Positions 14,526 to 27,814 of a stretch of 64,000 nt of DNA are shown piece by piece. Position 1 is the first letter of the stretch; every line of letters begins with the position of its first letter. Made by a program: the position numbers and the translations under genes. The notes beneath the pieces were generated by a model that was not told where the DNA came from, searched no databases, and saw nothing but the letters and a program-made list of their open reading frames with translations. The stretch lies in assembly GCA_018806985.1 (NCBI GenBank), contig JADANN010000279.1, forward strand, positions 1 to 64,000, written 5' to 3'. This stretch comes from Angiostrongylus vasorum (lineage: Eukaryota > Nematoda > Chromadorea > Rhabditida > Metastrongylidae).

Positions 14526-14599
14526 AGATGTTGCGAAACCGTCGAACTCGGTTGTCCTCTAGGACGGTTGTATACAAGAAGCACTTAAGTGTCGTTCTT
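14526..14599 (+). repeat. Representative C2 monomer (74 bp)
   Basis: It carries CGAACTCGGTTGTCC, then TCTAGGACGG, with the tail AAGTGTCGTTCTT. GTCC-TCTA-GGAC forms a perfect four-base-pair dyad that is weaker in A (GTCTTCTAGGAT). The next monomer starts AGACG instead of AGATG. Confidence 0.92.
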
Positions 14600-14668
14600 A
14601 GACGTTGCGAAACCGTCGATCTCGATCGTCTTCTAGGATGGTGGCATACAGAAAATACTCTAGTTCTT
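14600..14668 (+). repeat. Representative A' monomer (69 bp)
   Basis: It differs from A in the tail: GGCATACAGAAAATACTC replaces the GTATACAAG form, destroying the GTATAC palindrome. It starts AGACG here because it follows C2. The following monomer often begins AGATGATGCG, a variant strongly linked to A'. Confidence 0.9.
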
Positions 14669-14742
14669 AGATGATGCGAAACCGTCGATCTCGATCGTCT
14701 TCTATTATGGTGTTATACAAGAAACACTTAGGTATGGTTAAT
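14669..14742 (+). repeat. Representative B monomer (74 bp)
   Basis: TTCTATTATGGTGTTATAC replaces the TTCTAGGATGGTGG form, and the tail ends CACTTAGGTATGGTTAAT. It is five bases longer than A. B nearly always precedes a C or C2 monomer. Confidence 0.92.
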
Positions 14743-14817
14743 AGATGTTGCGAAACCGTCGATCTCGGCCGACCTCTAGGATGGTTTTATACAAGAAGCA
14801 CTTAAGTATAATTTTTT
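14743..14817 (+). repeat. Representative C monomer (75 bp)
   Basis: CGGCCGACCTCTAGG replaces the CGATCGTCTTCTAGG core, and the tail is GCACTTAAGTATAATTTTTT. The T run varies from five to seven among copies, so C is 74-76 bp. An EagI-type CGGCCG replaces the PvuI-type CGATCG of A. Confidence 0.92.
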
Positions 14818-15167
14818 AGATGTTGCGAAACAGTCGACCTCGATCGTCTTCTAGGGATGGTGGTATACAGAAAAATACTCTAGTTCTTAGATGTTGCGAA
14901 ACCGTCGATCTCGATCGTCTTCTAGGATGGTGGTATACAAGAAATACTTTAGTTCTTAGATGTTGCGAAACCGTCGATCTCGATCGTCTTCTAGGATGGT
15001 GGTATACAAGAAATACTTTAGTTCTTAGATGTTGCGAAACCGTCGATCTCGATCGTCTTCTAGGATGGTGGTATACAAAGAAAATACTTTAGTTCTTAGA
15101 TGTTGCGAAACCGTCGATCTCGATCGTCTTCTAGGATGGTGGCATACAGAAAAATACTCTAGTTCTT

Positions 15168-15602
15168 AGATGTTGCGAAACCGTCGATCTCGATCGTCTT
15201 CTATTATGGTGTTATACAAGAAACACTTAGGTATGGTTAATAGATGTTGCGAAACCGTCGAACTCGGTTGTCCTCTAGGACGGTTGTATACAAGAAGCAC
15301 TTAAGTGTCGTTCTTAGATGTTGCGAAACCGTCGATCTCGATCGTCTTCTGGGATGGTGGTATACAAGAAAATACTTTAGTTCTTAGATGTTGCGAAACC
15401 GTCGACCTCGATCGTGTTCTGGGATGGTGTTATACAAGAAACACTTAGGTATGGTTAATAGATGTTGCGAAACCGTCGATCTCGGCCGACCTCTAGGATG
15501 GTTTTATACAAGAAGCACTTAAGTATAATTTTTAGATGTTGCGAAACAGTAGATCTCGATCGTCTTCTAGGATGGTGGTATACAAGAAATACTTTAGTTC
15601 TT
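15168..15602 (+). repeat. Block Q copy 2
   Basis: Same order, but the A' slot holds an A-type tail and the second B has GTGTTCTGGGATGGTG instead of CTATTATGG. D is the AGTAGATC sublineage. It starts 716 bp after copy 1. Confidence 0.88.
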
Positions 15603-16309
15603 AGATGTTGCGAAACCGTCGACCTCGATCGTCTTCTAGGGATGGTGGTACACAAGAAATACTTTAGTTCTTAGATGTTCCGAAACCGTCGATCTCGATC
15701 GTCTTCTAGGGATGGTGGTATACAAAGAAAATACTTTAGTTCTTAGATGTTGCGAAACCGTCGATCTCGATCGTCTTCTAGGATGGTGGTATACAAGAAA
15801 TACTTTAGTTCTTAGATGTTGCGAAACCGTCGACCTGGATCGTCTTCAAGGATTGTGGTAGACAAAAAACACATTAGTTCTTAGATGTTGCGAAACCGTC
15901 GATCTCGATCGTCTTCTAGGATGGTGGCATACAGAAAATACTCTAGTTCTTAGATGTTGCGAAACCGTCGATCTCGATCGTCTTCTAGGGATGGTGGTAT
16001 ACAGAAAATACTTTAGTTCTTAGATGTTGCGAAACCGTCGATCTCGATCGTGTTCTTGGATGGTGGTATACAAGAAAATACTCTAGTTCTTAGATGTTGC
16101 GAAACCGTCGATCTCGGTCGTCTTCTAGGATGGTAGTATACAAGAAGCACTTAAGTATAAATTTTTAGATGTTCCGAAATCAGTCGATCTCGATCGTCTT
16201 CTAGGGATTGTGGTAGACAAGAAAACACATTAGTTCTTAGATGTTGCGAAACCGTCGATCTCGATCGTCTTCTAGGATGGTGGGCATACAGAAAAATACT
16301 CTAGTTCTT

Positions 16310-16743
16310 AGATGATGCGAAACCGTCGATCTCGATCGTCTTCTATTATGGTGTTATACAAGAAACACTTAGGTATGGTTAATAGATGTTGCGAAACCGT
16401 CGAACTCGGTTGTCCTCTAGGACGGTTGTATACAAGAAGCACTTAAGTGTCGTTCTTAGACGTTGCGAAACCGTCGATCTCGATCGTCTTCTAGGATGGT
16501 GGCATACAGAAAATACTCTAGTTCTTAGATGATGCGAAACCGTCGATCTCGATCGTCTTCTATTATGGTGTTATACAAGAAACACTTAGGTATGGTTAAT
16601 AGATGTTGCGAAACCGTCGATCTCGGCCGACCTCTAGGATGGTTTTATACAAGAAGCACTTAAGTATAATTTTTAGATGTTGCGAAACAGTAGACCTCGA
16701 TCGTCTTCTGGGATGGTGGTATACAAGAAATACTCTAGTTCTT
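16310..16743 (+). repeat. Block Q copy 3
   Basis: A canonical copy of 434 bp. It is followed by an uninterrupted run of A monomers that gives the 162-codon open frame starting at 16603. Confidence 0.92.
16675..16743 (+). repeat. Representative D monomer (69 bp)
   Basis: AAACAGTAGACC or AAACAGTCGACC replaces the AAACCGTCGATC segment. D is found almost only directly after C. The GTCGACC form creates a SalI-type site and the AGTAGATC form a BglII-type site, so D comes in at least two sublineages. Confidence 0.9.
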
Positions 16744-17720
16744 AGATGTTGCGAAACCGTCGATCTCGATCGTCTTCTAGGATGGTGGTATACAAGAAAT
16801 ACTTTAGTTCTTAGATGTTGCGAAACCGTCGATCTCGGTCGTCTTCTAGGATGGTGGTATACAAGAAATACTATAGTTCTTAGATGTTGCGAAACCGTCG
16901 ATCTCGGTCGTCTTCTAGGATGGTGGTATACAAGAAATACTCTAGTTCTTAGATGTTGCGAAACCGTCGATCTCGATCGTCTTCTAGGATGGTGGTATAC
17001 AAGAAATACTCTAGTTCTTAGATGTTGCGAAACCGTCGATCTCGATCGTCTTCTAGGATGGTGGTATACAGAAAAATACTCTAGTTCTTAGATGTTGCGA
17101 AACCGTCGATCTCGATCGTCTTCTAGGATGGTGGTATACAAGAAAATACTCTAGTTCTTAGATGTTGCGAAACCGTCGATCTCGATCGTGTTCTGGGATG
17201 GTGGTATACAAGAAATACTTTAGTTCTTAGATGTTGCGAAACCGTCGATCTCGGTCGTCTTCTAGGATGGTAGTGTACAAGAAGCACTTAAGTATAATTT
17301 TTAGATGTTGCGAAACAGTAGATCTCGATCGTCTTCTGGGATGGTGGTATACAAGAAATACTTTAGTTCTTAGATGTTCCGAAACCGTCGATCTCGATCG
17401 TCTTCTAGGGATGGTGGTATACAAAAAATACTTTAGTTCTTAGATGTTGCGAAACCGTCGATCTCGATCGTCTTCTAGGGATGGTGGTGTACAAGAAAAT
17501 ACTTTAGTTCTTAGATGTTGCGAAACCGTCGATCTCGGTCGTCTTCTAGGATGGCGGTATACAAGAAATACTCTAGTTCTTAGATGTTGCGAAACCGTCG
17601 ATCTCGATCGTCTTCTAGGATGGTGGTATACAAGAAATACTTTAGTTCTTAGATGTTGCGAAACCGTCGATCTCGATCGTCTTCTAGGATGGTGGCATAC
17701 AGAAAAATACTCTAGTTCTT

Positions 17721-18156
17721 AGATGATGCGAAACCGTCGATCTCGATCGTCTTCTATTATGGTGTTATACAAGAAACACTTAGGTATGGTTAATAGATGT
17801 TGCGAAACCGTCGAACTCGGTTGTCCTCTAGGACGGTTGTATACAAGAAGCACTTAAGTGTCGTTCTTAGACGTTGCGAAACCGTCGATCTCGATCGTCT
17901 TCTGGGATGGTGGTATACAGAAAAATACTTTAGTTCTTAGATGTTGCGAAACCGTCGATCTCGATCGTCTTCTAGGGATGGTGTTATACAAGAAACACTT
18001 AGGTATGGTTAATAGATGTTGCGAAACCGTCGATCTCGGCCGACCTCTAGGATGGTTTTATACAAGAAGCACTTAAGTATAATTTTTAGATGTTGCGAAA
18101 CAGTCGATCTCGATCGTGTTCTAGGATGGTGGTATACAAGAAATACTTTAGTTCTT
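17721..18156 (+). repeat. Block Q copy 4
   Basis: The A' position is an A/A' hybrid (GGTATACAGAAAAATAC) and the second B has CTAGGGATGGTG. It is otherwise in canonical order. Confidence 0.88.
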
Positions 18157-19359
18157 AGATGTTGCGAAACCGTCGACCTCGATCGTCTTCTAGGATGGTG
18201 GTACACAAGAAATACTTTAGTTCTTAGATGTTGCGAAACCGTCGATCTCGATCGTCTTCTAGGGATGGTGGTATACAAGAAAATACTTTAGTTCTTAGAT
18301 GTTGCGAAACCGTCGATCTCGATCGTCTTCTAGGATGGTGGTATACAAGAAATACTTTAGTTCTTAGATGTTGCGAAACCGTCGATCTCGATCGTCTTCT
18401 AGGATGGTGGTATACAAGAAACACTAGTATAGTTCTTAGATGTTGCGAAACCGTCGATCTCGATCGTCTTCTAGGATGGTGGTATACAAGAAAATACTTA
18501 TAGTTCTTAGATGTTGCGAAACCGTCGATCTCGATCGTCTTCTAGGATGGTGGCATACAGAAAATACTCTAGTTCTTAGATGATGCGAAACCGTCGATCT
18601 CGATCGTCTTCTATTATGGTGTTATACAAGAAACACTTAGGTATGGTTAATAGATGTTGCGAAACCGTCGATCTCGGTCGTCTTCTAGGATGGCGGTATA
18701 CAAGAAATACTCTAGTTGTTAGATGTTCCGAAATCGTCGATCTCGATCGTCTTCTAGGGATGGTGGTATACAAGAAATACTTTAGTTCTTAGATGTTGCG
18801 AAACCGTCGACCTCGATCGTCTTCTAGGATTGTGGTAGACAAAAAACACATTAGTTCTTAGATGTTGCGAAACCGTCGATCTCGATCGTCTTCTAGGATG
18901 GTGGCATACAGAAAATACTCTAGTTCTTAGATGATGCGAAACCGTCGATCTCGATCGTCTTCTATTATGGTGTTATACAAGAAACACTTAGGTATGGTTA
19001 ATAGATGTTGCGAAACCGTCGATCTCGGCCGACCTCTAGGATGGTTTTATACAAGAAGCACTTAAGTATAATTTTTTAGATGTTGCGAAACAGTCGACCT
19101 CGATCGTCTTCTGGGGATGGTGGTATACAAGAAATACTTTAGTTCTTAGATGTTGCGAAACCGTCGATCTCGATCGTCTTCTAGGATGGTGGTATACAAG
19201 AAAATACATCTAGTTCTTAGATGTTGCGAAACCGTCGATCTCGATCGTCTTCTAGGATGGTGGTATACAAGAAAATACTTATAGTTCTTAGATGTTGCGA
19301 AACCGTCGATCTCGGTCGTCTTCTAGGATGGTGGTATACAAGAAAATACTCTAGTTCTT

Positions 19360-19795
19360 AGATGTTGCGAAACCGTCGATCTCGATCGTCTTCTATTATG
19401 GTGTTATACAAGAAACACTTAGGTATGGTTAATAGATGTTGCGAAACCGTCGAACTCGGTTGTCCTCTAGGACGGTTGTATACAAGAAGCACTTAAGTGT
19501 CGTTCTTAGACGTTGCGAAACCGTCGATCTCGATCGTCTTCTAGGGATGGTGGCATACAGAAAATACTCTAGTTCTTAGATGTTGCGAAACCGTCGATCT
19601 CGATCGTCTTCTAGGGATGGTGTTATACAAGAAACACTTAGGTATGGTTAATAGATGTTGCGAAACCGTCGATCTCGGCCGACCTCTAGGATGGTTTTAT
19701 ACAAGAAGCACTTAAGTATAATTTTTAGATGTTGCGAAACAGTCGATCTCGATCGTCTTCTAGGATGGTGGTATACAAGAAATACTTTAGTTCTT
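19360..19795 (+). repeat. Block Q copy 5
   Basis: B, C2, A', B (CTAGGGATGGTG form), C, D (AAACAGTCGATC). It shares the altered second B with copy 4, which suggests the two descend from one duplicated segment. Confidence 0.9.
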
Positions 19796-20565
19796 AGATG
19801 TTGCGAAACCGTCGACCTCGATCGTCTTCTAGGGATGGTGGTACACAAGAAATACTTTAGTTCTTAGATGTTGCGAAACCGTCGATCTCGATCGTCTTCT
19901 AGGGATGGTGGTATACAGAAAAATACTTTAGTTCTTAGATGTTGCGAAACCGTCGATCTCGATCGTCTTCTAGGATGGTGGTATACAAGAAATACTTTAG
20001 TTCTTAGATGTTGCGAAACCGTCGATCTCGATCGTCTTCTAGGATGGTGGTATACAAGAAACACTTTAGTTCTTAGATGTTGCGAAACCGTCGATCTCGA
20101 TCGTCTTCTAGGATGGTGGTATACAAGAAAATACTTTAGTTCTTAGATGTTGCGAAACCGTCGATCTCGATCGTCTTCTAGGGATGGTGGCATACAGAAA
20201 ATACTCTAGTTCTTAGATGATGCGAAACCGTCGATCTCGATCGTCTTCTATTATGGTGTTATACAAGAAACACTTAGGTATGGTTAATAGATGTTGCGAA
20301 ACCGTCGATCTCGGTCGTCTTCTAGGATGGTGGTATACAAGAAAATACTCTAGTTCTTAGATGTTGCGAAACCGTCGATCTCGATCGTCTTCTAGGATGG
20401 TGGTATACAAGAAATACTTTAGTTCTTAGATGTTGCGAAACCGTCGATCTCGATCGTCTTCTAGGATGGTGGTATACAAGAAATACTTTAGTTCTTAGAT
20501 GTTGCGAAACCGTCGATCTCGATCGTCTTCTAGGATGGTGGCATACAGAAAATACTCTAGTTCTT

Positions 20566-21001
20566 AGATGATGCGAAACCGTCGATCTCGATCGTCTTCT
20601 ATTATGGTGTTATACAAGAAACACTTAGGTATGGTTAATAGATGTTGCGAAACCGTCGAACTCGGTTGTCCTCTAGGACGGTTGTATACAAGAAGCACTT
20701 AAGTGTCGTTCTTAGACGTTGCGAAACCGTCGATCTCGATCGTCTTCTAGGATGGTGGCATACAGAAAATACTCTAGTTCTTAGATGATGCGAAACCGTC
20801 GATCTCGATCGTCTTCTATTATGGTGTTATACAAGAAACACTTAGGTATGGTTAATAGATGTTGCGAAACCGTCGATCTCGGCCGACCTCTAGGATGGTT
20901 TTTATACAAGAAGCACTTAAGTATAATTTTTTAGATGTTGCGAAACAGTCGACCTCGATCGTCTTCTGGGATGGTGGTATACAAGAAATACTCTAGTTCT
21001 T
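20566..21001 (+). repeat. Block Q copy 6
   Basis: Canonical order with both B units in the TATTATGG form. C has one extra T before TATAC. Confidence 0.92.
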
Positions 21002-22830
21002 AGATGTTGCGAAACCGTCGATCTCGATCGTCTTCTAGGATGGTGGTATACAAGAAAATACTTTAGTTCTTAGATGTTGCGAAACCGTCGATCTCGATCG
21101 TCTTCTAGGATGGTGGTATACAAGAAATACTTTAGTTCTTAGATGTTGCGAAACCGTCGATCTCGATCGTCTTCTAGGATGGTGGCATACAAAAAATACT
21201 CTAGTTCTTAGATGTTGCGAAACCGTCGATCTCGATCGTCTTCTAGGATGGTGGTATACAAGAAAATACTTTAGTTCTTAGATGTTGCGAAACCGTCGAT
21301 CTCGATCGTCTTCTAGGATGGTGGTATACAGAAAATACTTTAGTTCTTAGATGTTGCGAAACCGTCGATCTCGATCGTCTTCTAGGATGGTGGTATACAA
21401 GAAAATACTCTAGTTCTTAGATGTTGCGAAACCGTCGATCTCGATCGTGTTCTGGGATGGTGGTATACAAGAAATACTTTAGTTCTTAGATGTTGCGAAA
21501 CCGTCGATCTCGGTCGTCTTCTAGGATGGTGGTATACAAGAAATACTTTAGTTCTTAGATGTTGCGAAACCGTCGATCTCGATCGTCTTCTAGGGATGGT
21601 GGTATACAAGAAATACTTTAGTTCTTAGATGTTGCGAAACCGTCGATCTCGATCGTCTTCTAGGATGGTGGTATACAGAAAATACTCTTAGTTCTTAGAT
21701 GTTGCGAAACCGTCGATCTCGATCGTCTTCTAGGGATGGTGGTATACAAGAAAATACTTTAGTTCTTAGATGTTGCGAAACCGTCGATCTCGGTCGTCTT
21801 CTAGGATGGTGGTATACAAGAAATACTCTAGTTCTTAGATGTTGCGAAACCGTCGATCTCGATCGTCTTCTAGGATGGTGGTATACAAGAAATACTATAG
21901 TTCTTAGATGTTGCGAAACCGTCGATCTCGATCGTCTTCTAGGATGGTGGCATACAGAAAAATACTCTAGTTCTTAGATGTTGCGAAACCGTCGATCTCG
22001 ATCGTCTTCTAGTATGGTGGTATACAAGAAACACTTAGGTATGGTTAATAGATGTTGCGAAACCGTCGATCTCGGTCGTCCTCTAGGATGGTGGTATACA
22101 AGAAAGCACTTAAATGTAGTTCTTAGATGTTGCGAAACCGTCGATCTCGATCGTCTTCTGGGATGGTGGCATACAAGAAAATACTTTAGTTCTTAGATGT
22201 TGCGAAACCGTCGATCTCGATCGTCTTCTATGATGGTGTTATACAAGAAACACTTAGGTATGGTTAATAGATGTTGCGAAACCGTCGATCTCGGCCGACC
22301 TCTAGGATGGTTTTATACAAGAAGCACTTAAGTATAATTTTTAGATGTTGCGAAACAGTCGATCTCGATCGTCTTCTGGGGATGGTGGTATACAAGAAAT
22401 ACTTTAGTTCTTAGATGTTGCGAAACCGTCGACCTCGATCGTCTTCTAGGATGGTGGTAGACAAGAAAACACTATTAGTTCTTAGATGTTGCGAAACCGT
22501 CGATCTCGATCGTCTTCTGGGATGGTGGTATACAAGAAATACTTTAGTTCTTAGATGTTGCGAAACCGTCGATCTCGATCGTCTTCTAGGATGGTGGTAT
22601 ACAAGAAATACTCTAGTTCTTAGATGTTGCGAAACCGTCGATCTCGATCGTCTTCTAGGATGGTGGTATACAAGAAATACTTTAGTTCTTAGATGTTGCG
22701 AAACCGTCGATCTCGATCGTCTTCTAGGATTGTGGTAGACAAAGAAAACACATTAGTTCTTAGATGTTGCGAAACCGTCGATCTCGATCGTCTTCTAGGA
22801 TGGTGGCATACAGAAAATACTCTAGTTCTT

Positions 22831-23267
22831 AGATGATGCGAAACCGTCGATCTCGATCGTCTTCTATTATGGTGTTATACAAGAAACACTTAGGTATGGT
22901 TAATAGATGTTGCGAAACCGTCGAACTCGGTTGTCCTCTAGGACGGTTGTATACAAGAAGCACTTAAGTGTCGTTCTTAGACGTTGCGAAACCGTCGATC
23001 TCGATCGTCTTCTAGGATGGTGGCATACAGAAAATACTCTAGTTCTTAGATGATGCGAAACCGTCGATCTCGATCGTCTTCTATTATGGTGTTATACAAG
23101 AAACACTTAGGTATGGTTAATAGATGTTGCGAAACCGTCGATCTCGGTCGTACCTCTAGGATGGTTTTATACAAGAAGCACTTAAGTATAATTTTTTAGA
23201 TGTTGCGAAACAGTCGACCTCGATCGTCTTCTAGGGATGGTGGTATACAAGAAATACTTTAGTTCTT
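22831..23267 (+). repeat. Block Q copy 7
   Basis: Canonical, except that the C unit reads CGGTCGTACCTC instead of CGGCCGACCTC. Confidence 0.9.
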
Positions 23268-25377
23268 AGATGTTGCGAAACCGTCGATCTCGATCGTCTT
23301 CTAGGATGGTGGTATACAAGAAATACTTTAGTTCTTAGATGTTGCGAAACCGTCGATCTCGATCGTCTTCTAGGGATGGTGGTATACAAGAAATACTTTA
23401 GTTCTTAGATGTTGCGAAACCGTCGATCTCGATCGTCTTCTAGGATGGTGGTATACAAGAAAATACTTTAGTTCTTAGATGTTGCGAAACCGTCGATCTC
23501 GATCGTCTTCTAGGATGGTGGCATACAGAAAAATACTCTAGTTCTTAGATGTTGCGAAACCGTCGATCTCGATCGTCTTCTAGGATGGTGGTATACAAGA
23601 AATACTCTAGTTGTTAGATGTTGCGAAATCGTCGATCTCGATCGTGTTCTGGGATGGTGGTATACAAGAAATACTTTAGTTCTTAGATGTTGCGAAACCG
23701 TCGATCTCGATCGTCTTCTAGGATGGTGGTATACAAGAAACACTTAAGTATAGTTCTTAGATGTTGCGAAACAGTCGATCTCGATCGTCTTCTGGGATGG
23801 TGGTATACAAGAAATACTTTAGTTCTTAGATGTTGCGAAACCGTCGATCTCGATCGTCTTCTAGGATGGTGGTATACAAGAAATACTTTAGTTCTTAGAT
23901 GTTGCGAAACCGTCGATCTCGATCGTCTTCTAGGATGGTGGTATACAGAAAATACTCTAGTTCTTAGATGTTGCGAAACCGTCGATCTCGGTCGTCTTCT
24001 AGGATGGTTTTATACAAGAAAGCACTTAAGTATAGTTCTTTAGATGTTGCGAAACAGTCGACCTCGATCGTCTTCTGGGGATGCTGGTATACAAGAAATA
24101 CTTTAGTTCTTAGATGTTGCGAAACCGTCGACCTGGATCGTCTTCAAGGATTGTGGTAGACAAAAAACACATTAGTTCTTAGATGTTGCGAAACCGTCGA
24201 TCTCGGTCGTCTTCTAGGATGGTTTTATACAAGAAGCACTTAAGTATAATTTCTTTAGATGTTGCGAAACAGTCGACCTCGATCGTCTTCTAGGGATGGT
24301 GGTATACAAGAAAATACTCTAGTTCTTAGATGTTGCGAAACCGTCGATCTCGATCGTGTTCTAGGGATGGTGGTATACAAGAAAATACTCTAGTTCTTAG
24401 ATGTTGCGAAACCGTCGATCTCGGTCGTCTTCTAGGATGGTGGTATACAAGAAATACTTATAGTTCTTAGATGTTGCGAAACCGTCGATCTCGATCGTCT
24501 TCTAGGATGGTGGTATACAAGAAATACTCTAGTTCTTAGATGTTGCGAAACCGTCGATCTCGGTCGTCTTCTAGGATGGTGGTATACAAGAAATACTCTA
24601 GTTCTTAGATGTTGCGAAACCGTCGATCTCGATCGTCTTCTAGGATGGTGGCATACAGAAAAATACTCTAGTTCTTAGATGTTGCGAAACCCGTCGATCT
24701 CGATCGTGTTCTAGGATGGTGGTATACAAGAAATACTCTAGTTGTTAGATGTTCCGAAATCGTCGATCTCGATCGTGTTCTGGGATGGTGGTATACAAGA
24801 AATATTTTAGTTCTTAGATGTTGCGAAAACCGTCGATCTCGGTCGTCTTCTAGGATGGTGGTATACAAGAAGCACTTAAGTATAATTTCTTAGATGTTGC
24901 GAAACAGTAGATCTCGATCGTCTTCTGGGATGGTGGTATACAAGAAATACTTTAGTTCTTAGATGTTGCGAAACCGTCGATCTCGATCGTCTTCTAGGGA
25001 TGGTGGTGTACAAGAAATACTTTAGTTCTTAGATGTTGCGAAACCGTCGATCTCGATCGTCTTCTAGGGATGGTGGTATACAAGAAATACTTTAGTTCTT
25101 AGATGTTGCGAAACCGTCGATCTCGATCGTCTTCTAGGATGGTGGTATACAAGAAATACTTTAGTTCTTAGATGTTGCGAAACCGTCGATCTCGATCGTC
25201 TTCTAGGATGGTGGTATACAAGAAATACTTTAGTTCTTAGATGTTGCGAAACCGTCGATCTCGGTCGTCTTCAAGGATGGTGGTATACAAAAAACACATT
25301 AGTTCTTAGATGTTGCGAAACCGTCGATCTCGATCGTCTTCTAGGGATGGTGGCATACAGAAAATACTCTAGTTCTT

Positions 25378-25817
25378 AGATGATGCGAAACCGTCGATCT
25401 CGATCGTCTTCTATTATGGTGTTATACAAGAAACACTTAGGTATGGTTAATAGATGTTGCGAAACCGTCGATCTCGGTCGTCCTCTAGGATGGTTGTATG
25501 TACAAGAAGCACTTAAGTATCGTTCTTAGACGTTGCGAAACCGTCGATCTCGATCGTCTTCTAGGATGGTGGCATACAGAAAAATACTCTAGTTCTTAGA
25601 TGTTGCGAAACCGTCGATCTCGATCGTCTTCTAGGATGGTGTTATACAAGAAACACTTAGGTATGGTTAATAGATGTTGCGAAACCGTCGATCTCGGTCG
25701 TCCTCTAGGATGGTTTTATACAAGAAGCACTTAAGTATAATTTCTTTAGATGTTGCGAAACAGTCGACCTCGATCGTCTTCTAGGGATGGTGGTATACAA
25801 GAAATACTTTAGTTCTT
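25378..25817 (+). repeat. Block Q copy 8, C2 partly converted
   Basis: The C2 position has ATCTCGGTCGTCC with GGATGG but keeps a C2-like tail (AAGTATCGTTCTTAGACG). It looks like a C2 unit whose 5' part was replaced by a C/A-type sequence. It also has a GTATGTACAAG insertion. Confidence 0.8.
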
Positions 25818-27814
25818 AGATGTTGCGAAACCGTCGATCTCGATCGTCTTCTGGGATGGTGGTATACAAGAAATACTTTAGTTCTTAGATGTTGCGAAAC
25901 CGTCGATCTCGATCGTCTTCTAGGATGGTGGTATACAAGAAATACTTTAGTTCTTAGATGTTGCGAAACCGTCGATCTCGGTCGTCTTCTAGGATGGTGG
26001 TATACAAGAAATACTTAATAGTTCTTAGATGTTGCGAAACCGTCGATCTCGATCGTCTTCTAGGATGGTGGCATACAGAAAATACTCTAGTTCTTAGATG
26101 TTGCGAAACCGTCGATCTCGATCGTGTTCTAGGATGGTGGTATACAAGAAAATACTCTAGTTCTTAGATGTTGCGAAATCGTCGATCTCGATCGTGTTCT
26201 GGGATGGTGGTATACAAGAAATACTTTAGTTCTTAGATGTTGCGAAACCGTCGATCTCGGTCGTCTTCTAGGATGGTGGTATACAAGAAGCACTTAAGTA
26301 TAATTTTTAGATGTTGCGAAACAGTCGATCTCGATCGTCTTCTAGGATGGTGGTATACAAGAAAATACTTTAGTTCTTAGATGTTGCGAAACCGTCGATC
26401 TCGATCGTCTTCTAGGATGGTGGTATACAAGAAAATACTTTAGTTCTTAGATGTTGCGAAACCGTCGATCTCGATCGTCTTCTAGGGATGGTGGTATACA
26501 AGAAAATACTCTAGTTCTTAGATGTTGCGAAACCGTCGATCTCGATCGTCTTCTAGGATGGTGGTATACAAGAAACACTTAGGTATGCTATAGATGTTGC
26601 GAAACCGTCGATCTCGGTCGTCTTCTAGGATGGTTGTATACAAGAAGCACTTAAGTATAGTTCTTTAGATGTTGCGAAACCGTCGATCTCGATCGTCTTC
26701 TGGGATGGTGGTATACAGAGAAATACTTTAGTTCTTAGATGTTGCGAAACCGTCGACCTCGATCGTCTTCATAGGATGGTGGTATACAAGAAACACTTAG
26801 TATGGTTTATAGATGTTGCGAAACCGTCGATCTCGGTCGTCTTCTAGGATGGTGGTATACAAGAAAGCACTTACGTGTAGTTCTTAGATGTTGCGAAACC
26901 GTCGATCTCGATCGTCTTCTAGGGATGGTGGCATACAGAAAATACTCTAGTTCTTAGATGATGCGAAACCGTCGATCTCGATCGTCTTCTATTATGGTGT
27001 TATACAAGAAACACTTAGGTATGGTTAATAGATGTTGCGAAACCGTCGATCTCGGTCGTCCTCTAGGATGGTTTTATACAAGAAGCACTTAAGTATAATT
27101 TTTTAGATGTTGCGAAACAGTAGACCTCGATCGTCTTCTGGGATGGTGGTATCCAAGAAATACTCTAGTTCTTAGATGTTGCGAAACCGTCGATCTCGGT
27201 CGTCTTCTAGGATGGTGGTATACAAGAAATACTCTAGTTCTTAGATGTTGCGAAACCGTCGATCTCGATCGTCTTCTATGGATGGTGGTATACAAGAAAC
27301 ACTTACTATAGTTCTTAGATGTTGCGAAACCGTCGATCTCGATCGTCTTCTAGGGATGGTGGTATACAAGAAAGACATACTTTAGTTCTTAGATGTTGCG
27401 AAACCGTCGATCTCGATCGTCTTCTAGGATGGTGGTATACAGAGAAACACTCTAGTTCTTAGATGTTGCGAAACCGTCGATCTCGATCGTCTTCTAGGAT
27501 GGTGGTATACAAGAAATACTCTAGTTCGTTTAGATGTTTGCGAAACCGTCGATCTCGATCGTCTTCTGGGATGGTGGTATACAAGAAATACTTTAGTTCT
27601 TAGATGTTGCGAAACCGTCGATCTCGGTCGTCTTCTAGGATGGTGGTATACAAGAAACACTTAAGTATAGTTCTTAGATGTTGCGAAACCGTCGATCTCG
27701 ATCGTCTTCTAGGATGGTGGTATACAAGAAATACTTTAGTTCTTAGATGTTGCGAAACCGTCGATCTCGATCGTCTTCTAGGATGGTGGTATACAGAAAA
27801 ATACTCTAGTTCTT

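Larger units (their letters stand above)
14452..14888 (+). repeat. Block Q copy 1 (B-C2-A'-B-C-D)
   Basis: Monomer boundaries are 14452, 14526, 14600, 14669, 14743, 14818 and 14888. The six units add to 437 bp. D here has an A'-like tail (ACAGAAAAATACTC), unlike most Q copies. Confidence 0.92.

Noticed and set aside
14743..14817. Promoter-like AAGTATAATTTTTT in C monomers
   Set aside because: It recurs in every C tail, with no downstream gene and no partner element at a suitable distance. It is only the AT-rich tail of the long monomer.
16603..17091. 162-codon plus-strand open frame with seven near-identical 23-residue repeats
   Set aside because: It is a run of A monomers without indel. 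Repeat length resembles a leucine-rich repeat, but the LxxLxLxxN pattern is absent and the opposite strand is also widely open.
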